A stretch of DNA of 64,000 bases, taken from assembly GCA_963969595.1 (NCBI GenBank), contig OZ018415.1, forward strand, positions 18,848,001-18,912,000. Reading direction: 5' to 3'. Within the stretch, counting starts at the first letter, position 1, and every line of letters starts with the position of its first letter. The notes under the pieces were generated by a model that was given only the letters and a program-made list of their open reading frames with translations, was not told the DNA's origin and made no database searches. The stretch comes from Neckera pumila (lineage: Eukaryota > Streptophyta > Bryopsida > Hypnales > Neckeraceae). Positions 59,650-64,000 of this stretch are shown piece after piece. The position numbers and the translations under genes were made by a program.

Positions 59650-59907
59650 CACTACAAGAGAATGGGGTGTTTTAAGTGAGTTTTAAAGTATAGTCCTAAA
59701 TATAAGGTTTTAAGTAATGACCTTTAAGGCAATTTTTAGCAAAGTCTGACTAGAAATACATGTATTTCTAGTCAGATATTTCTATATTTCTATACATGTA
59801 TTTCTAGTCAGATTTTGCTAAGAATTGCCTTAAAGGTCATTACTTAAAACCTTATATTTAGGACTATACTTTAAAACTCACTTAAAACACCCCATTCTCT
59901 TGTAGTG
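59650..59907. mobile_element. Foldback MITE with CACTA ends
   Basis: Starts CACTACAAGAGAATGGGGTG and ends with its complement; the two halves are nearly perfect inverted repeats of over 100 bp, meeting at ATACATGTAT-type sequence in the middle. It is flanked by AAT on both sides, the 3-bp duplication expected for CACTA. A transcript would fold into a long hairpin. Non-coding. Confidence 0.85.
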
Positions 59908-60017
59908 AATTCTAACTAGTAAATAGCGGCTCAAAGACAACGCCATGCTCCAGACACTATTCTATGGTTTCATCATTTGAATTTGTTGGTTAGAAAGGAA
60001 TGCCTCACTTTCACCCA

Positions 60018-60183
60018 TGAGGAATAGCTAAGGTAAAAGGTAAAATCAAATGCTTTGGAAAGCCTTCATAAACCAGAGACTAAATGCAAATGCCATTTCT
60101 TGAAGAATTGCTGAGGTAAGAGGTAAAATCAAATGCTTTGGAAAGCCTTCATTAACCATAGACTGATACAAATGCCATTTCAT
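60018..60183. repeat. Tandem duplication, unit about 83 bp
   Basis: Two adjacent copies, each containing AGGTAAAATCAAATGCTTTG, GAAAGCCTTCAT and CAAATGCCATTTC. Confidence 0.75.
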
Positions 60184-60723
60184 GGCATTAGGCAAGGCAT
60201 AAAAATTGTAGTTAATGAACCGCCTTCACACTAGCTTATTTGAATTGCTTGATTGTTTATGTGTGATTTTCACCAAGGTCTTCCTTTTCTTTGAGTACAT
60301 AGTTTTTTTATCTTATAGTGGAATAAAATATTTATTTGTTTATGAATAAATAAAAATTTGTTACAAAAAGTTAAGGCTTCAAAATTTCAGTGAGAAATTC
60401 AATCAAGTTCAGTATGTCACTTGACATGTCCATATTTAATCATCTTATAAGAAGAGGTGGTTGGATTAGGTTTATGAACTATTTATTTTCAACTCACACT
60501 GAACATCCAAATATATGAAATTTTCTTACATGAGCACTTGACTGAAAATGTCCTACCAAACTTAACATCTTACTATTCCTTACAATTCTATAAAGTCAGT
60601 AACTCTTTAGACAATTTTATATCTTAGAAGCATACTCTCTTTCCAAACACCCTATGTGAAATATATGGCCTATATAAATTAGAATATGGGATATTGGAAA
60701 TCAAGCATAAGAAGATAAAGCTA

Positions 60724-60724
<1 letters not shown>

Positions 60725-60782
<58 letters not shown>
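60725..60782. repeat. (TA)n microsatellite
   Basis: About 29 uninterrupted TA units. Confidence 0.95.
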
Positions 60783-60787
<5 letters not shown>

Positions 60788-61370
60788 ACAATCTTGTATC
60801 ACGTACTATTCTCCAGCCTTCAAAAATAGAGTAATATGAGCCTTTCTAGATAAGTACATCTTCAATGCACCCAAGATATTGGCCTAGCAAAAACATTATT
60901 ATCTTTTGACTAGTATGGAATTAGAACCGAGATTAGAACTTGAGAATACTATCATTGGAAGTGCATACAAAACTCACTTATCGTAGGCACAAGAATATTT
61001 TGATTTGGATGATCAAAATAAAATCATTAAAAATAAAAGCTAAAAAACAAAATTATAGAGGCCAAGGGAAATCATGTCCGAGAAAAAGAAAAATTATGCA
61101 AATGGCACCATGGTTGGGTCTCTATAATTCTTGTATTTTAACTTACTTATAATGGGGTTCACTTTGATTGTCCAAATTCCAAATTTGACTTTCCTTGTGT
61201 TTTGCCTAAGTGATGGCTCATGCGTGTCTAATGATACAATATTCTTAGTTTCTAATTCCACATCAGTCATAAGTTAGAAAAAAAGTTAGAAATACTTTTG
61301 CTCTAAGAGACCTCTGCCTTGGATCAGTTGGATGTTCACAAACTGTAACATTCAAACCATTAAACCTTGA
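60783..61370. other. AT-rich gene-free DNA
   Basis: No supported gene; a 70-codon Lys-rich open frame at 60940-61152 lacks family resemblance. Confidence 0.45.
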
Positions 61371-61394
61371 ACCCTAAAACCCTAAACCCTAAAA
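61371..61394 (+). promoter_or_regulatory. Telo-box cluster upstream of the Obg gene
   Basis: Three consecutive CCCTAAA-type units (ACCCTAAAACCCTAAACCC) about 640 bases before the Obg start codon. Such motifs are known in plant promoters of ribosome and translation genes. A possible 5' untranslated intron (GTAAGT at about 61823) would place the promoter near here. Confidence 0.5.
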
Positions 61395-62037
61395 GAAATC
61401 GTTCGAAGTACGAGTTTAGAGTATGGAGCATGTCGGTGATGGAACTGTGAAGCGAGCGATGGCTTTTGAAAATGTTGGGTGGGTTTGATTGATCAGTGGA
61501 GGATTGTTGCAGTCTGCTTGGTGTAAAATTAGGCTCAGGGTTTCAGGAGACGACGGAACTTGTGAGTTTTCGATTGCTGCTGAGTGATTTGAGTACACCG
61601 CGAGTTTGTGAGGAGCGTCCGGCAACGGGCAATAATCATACAGAACACCGTCCAATTCTAGTGTAACAGCTATGCGAAACCTCGCACAAATTTTGGATTC
61701 TTGACGAAATGCGATATGGAAAGAAATCTGCCTTTTATCGAGTATTCTTAGGGCTTATCAATTGAAGACAGATCTGGTGAAAACTCACCATCATACGTCA
61801 GATTCCAACTGCTGATCAAAAGTAAGTGATTGCGCTCTAATTAGGTCGAAGCTTTTTTTGCAAAGCTTTTGAATTGTCGATTATTTCTTCGTTCTACAAA
61901 ATTTGGGGAAGTTATTGCGTTAGTATTCTGTTGTGAGAATTTGTTCGCCACTCAGACCTAAAGTGTGAAGAATGCGGGATGACGAAGAATTTGCAGATGG
62001 AGAACTTGAGATCGGGATCTTGTAGAGGAGATTAGTC

Positions 62038-64000
62038 ATGGCTGTGGGCGCTTTCTTCCGCTCGACCTCCTCGCTTGTTGCTGCTCGCCTGTTCGCTACT
62101 TCTGCCAAACGTGCTCCGTTGCAGGAGCGCAAACTAGTGGATCGCTTCCGGCTGAGCGTCCGGGGTGGCCCTGGCGGCTCAGGTTGCACCAGCTTCCGCA
62201 AGAGTCGTCATTCACGCCATGGCATTGCAGACGGTGAATTTACTGTACCCTGGACCATCAATGGAATTTCCTTCCTTGTCGTCTCTTCGTCATGCGTTGA
62301 GAACCTAGATTTTTGCATTGAGCATTTTGTCTTGTCTATTATTGATCGGTTCTTGATTGCGATTGAAAGTGGATGAAAACGCACTGAAAGAATGTACTTG
62401 GATACTGTATGCGAAAGTTATTAGGGTAGATATCTTAAAACAATACAAGACCTAATGTGATATTCACTAAGGTGATGTACATTCTCAAATTCAATATGTA
62501 CTCATCATTCAACATTTTAAGGTTTTGGAATTAGACTTGGATTCTCGTGCTTTAATCGTTTACCAATGCAGGGGGGAATGGAGGACGGGGTGGTGATGTC
62601 ATCCTTGTCAGTTCTGCCGCCGAATGGGACTTCAGCAACTTGCAACATCACCTTGTATGCCTTCTACCTACCGTTAATGATTTCGAGGATTTCAGCTTTT
62701 TTCATTAATTTTTTAGCTGAAAAAGTAACTGATTTTTATTTCTAGGATCTGGCATATGGTACCCTACATTGATCATTATTATTTGCTGATATGTGCAGAA
62801 CGGCAAGAAAGGTTGTCAAGGTTCGTCGAAGCGTCGAGTTGGCAGCAGAGGTTTGGACAAGGTACTTGACCCCAGGGTTTTGCTGATTACTTATCAGAAC
62901 ATTGTGGAGAACCGTCCTGGAGCACCCTCTGAAATGGAATCCTTGATACGTGGTTTTCAATGTTAAGCTCGATTTGAACATGTGAGAGCTCGTCTCTTCG
63001 AGCCAATGAGCCGTTGGCCTCACATGTGAGATTATGTCAAAGCTTCATTTCCTTTGACTTTCTCCAATTTGGCATGACTTTTTCTAACTAATTTACTCTT
63101 AGTTGCAGTGTTCTCAAAAGTTGCCTTGCCACTTATGAATTCCTCCACATAATAAGCCAATAGATGATGCTTGCTTTTGGTACTCCAGAAAAACTCAAGA
63201 ATGCTGTCTCTTATTGATTATTTCTTGTTTACCTCAGATAGTGCAAGTCCCCGTTGGTACAGTGGTGCACTTGGTGTCTGGTTCGGTTCCTTCGCTTGAG
63301 CAGTCCCCTGTTACTCCTGATCATACAACGTGGGAGCACTCCAAAATCCCTGATCATGCAGAGGGTGCTGCTGGTGCCATAGCCAACGACGAAGAGTCGT
63401 CAGAAATATCCGCTGCATGGTTAGACAACTTATTTCTGGACAACGCCAAAGCAAGACTTCTGGCAAAGAATTCCAGTCAATTGGTGTCGGACTTTAAAGA
63501 TCAACAGGACGAGCACGGTGATGGAATGGGAGCTCCCGGTGGACAAGGGAAGGTACCAGTTGCTGAAGCACCCCTGAGCAGTCCTGCCGATGATGACGAG
63601 CACTTGGTTATTGATGAAGGTGGAGTTGGTGAGGAGGAGGATCAACTGCTACATTGCTCTAGAGAAGGTCAAAGACCATCACAAAAGCTTTCCTTGCAAC
63701 TTTTTGCAGTCTTTGTCAGCAATGCACCTGTTTTATCGTGTACTATGTAACCGATTGAGGGCCGGGAGGTTTGAGAGGCCCGAGACTGTTTTTGAACCCT
63801 CCCCTATAGACTAAATCAGGGCTGTCAGATCTTGGAGATCTATAGCTCTTTGGGAAAACAGGGATTATGACCTCAGGCCCTCCTGTGTTTCAAACGCAAT
63901 GAAAGTGGATGTCGAAGTTAATATTGAATTTTTGGCTTTGTATCCTCTTTTCAGTATTTCCATATTCCTGATGAGAATTTGAAGATTGCTCGTATGTCTG
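62038..64000 (+). CDS. Mitochondrial-type Obg GTPase, 5' part
   Basis: Obg proteins are GTPases for large-ribosomal-subunit assembly. The start MAVGAFFRSTSSLVAARLFA is Arg/Ala/Ser-rich with no acidic residue, a typical mitochondrial presequence. Exons 62038-62233, 62572-62654, 62799-62861 and one from 63238 join in frame. They encode the glycine-rich Obg fold: VRGGPGGSGC, GGNGGRGGDVILV, FSNLQHHL, GSRGLDK and VQVPVGTVVHL. After the last motif the frame continues for about 150 acidic, Asp/Glu/Ser-rich residues, an insertion or linker in the Obg fold. The end of this exon (before 63751) is not determined. A possible next acceptor is at 63954, opening a frame to the window edge. The GTP-binding domain lies outside, so it is partial by truncation, not by mutation. 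Confidence 0.85.

Noticed and set aside
61371..61394. Interstitial telomere array
   Set aside because: Only three units long; too short for a telomere relic and better read as a telo-box cluster.
62038..62376. Uninterrupted reading of the Obg start to 62376
   Set aside because: After 62233 the frame leaves the Obg family; a GT-AG intron to 62572 restores the GGNGGRGGD motif.
63955..64000. Next Obg exon at the window edge
   Set aside because: A good acceptor precedes an open frame, but the short sequence shows no Obg motif, so it is not asserted as an exon.

Overview
The window is nuclear DNA from a green plant (streptophyte). The evidence is six multi-exon genes with GT-AG introns, all of plant-type families, in AT-rich intergenic DNA, together with CACTA and Emigrant-like transposons and CCCTAAA telomere-type motifs. 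A piggyBac transposon carrying a long transposase is uncommon in flowering plants, so I lean towards a non-flowering lineage (alga of the charophyte grade, bryophyte, lycophyte or fern), with low confidence. I rebuilt exons by hand from splice signals, reading frame and remembered family similarity; no database was searched.

Layout. 1-6.2 kb: gene-free, with an inverted relative of the NOG1 upstream region and two adjacent 930-bp TTAA-ended elements. 6.5-9.6 kb (+): NOG1, a nucleolar GTPase for 60S ribosome assembly. 11.0-13.9 kb (-): a short protein with an ADD zinc-finger domain and no helicase or methyltransferase. 14.0-27.1 kb: no genes; tandem repeats, a 2.66-kb CACTA element with its target duplication, degraded TTAA elements and small inverted-repeat elements. 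27.1-31.2 kb (-): a GABA/amino-acid transporter of the AAAP family. 32.3-33.8 kb: another TTAA element with a nested insertion. 34.0-40.4 kb: a nearly complete piggyBac transposon, its transposase broken by one in-frame stop, with a 230-bp TTAA element inside its right terminal repeat. 40.9-46.0 kb (-): a DUF1350 alpha/beta-hydrolase-like protein. 48.0-55.3 kb (-): a large CPSF-A/DDB1-like beta-propeller protein in 15 coding exons. 55.3-61.4 kb: no genes; another TTAA element, a foldback CACTA element and repeats. 62.0 kb to the end (+): the 5' part of a mitochondrial-type Obg GTPase gene, running off the window.

The genes do not form one pathway. NOG1 and the Obg protein are both ribosome-assembly GTPases of different compartments; the rest look like unrelated housekeeping genes. 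The most notable content is mobile: a piggyBac transposon plus at least two families of non-autonomous elements ending in TTAA-CCC, the hallmark of piggyBac movement, suggesting that piggyBac has been an active force here. A second theme is that consecutive introns of the same gene share homologous sequence, in the transporter gene and in the DUF1350 gene.
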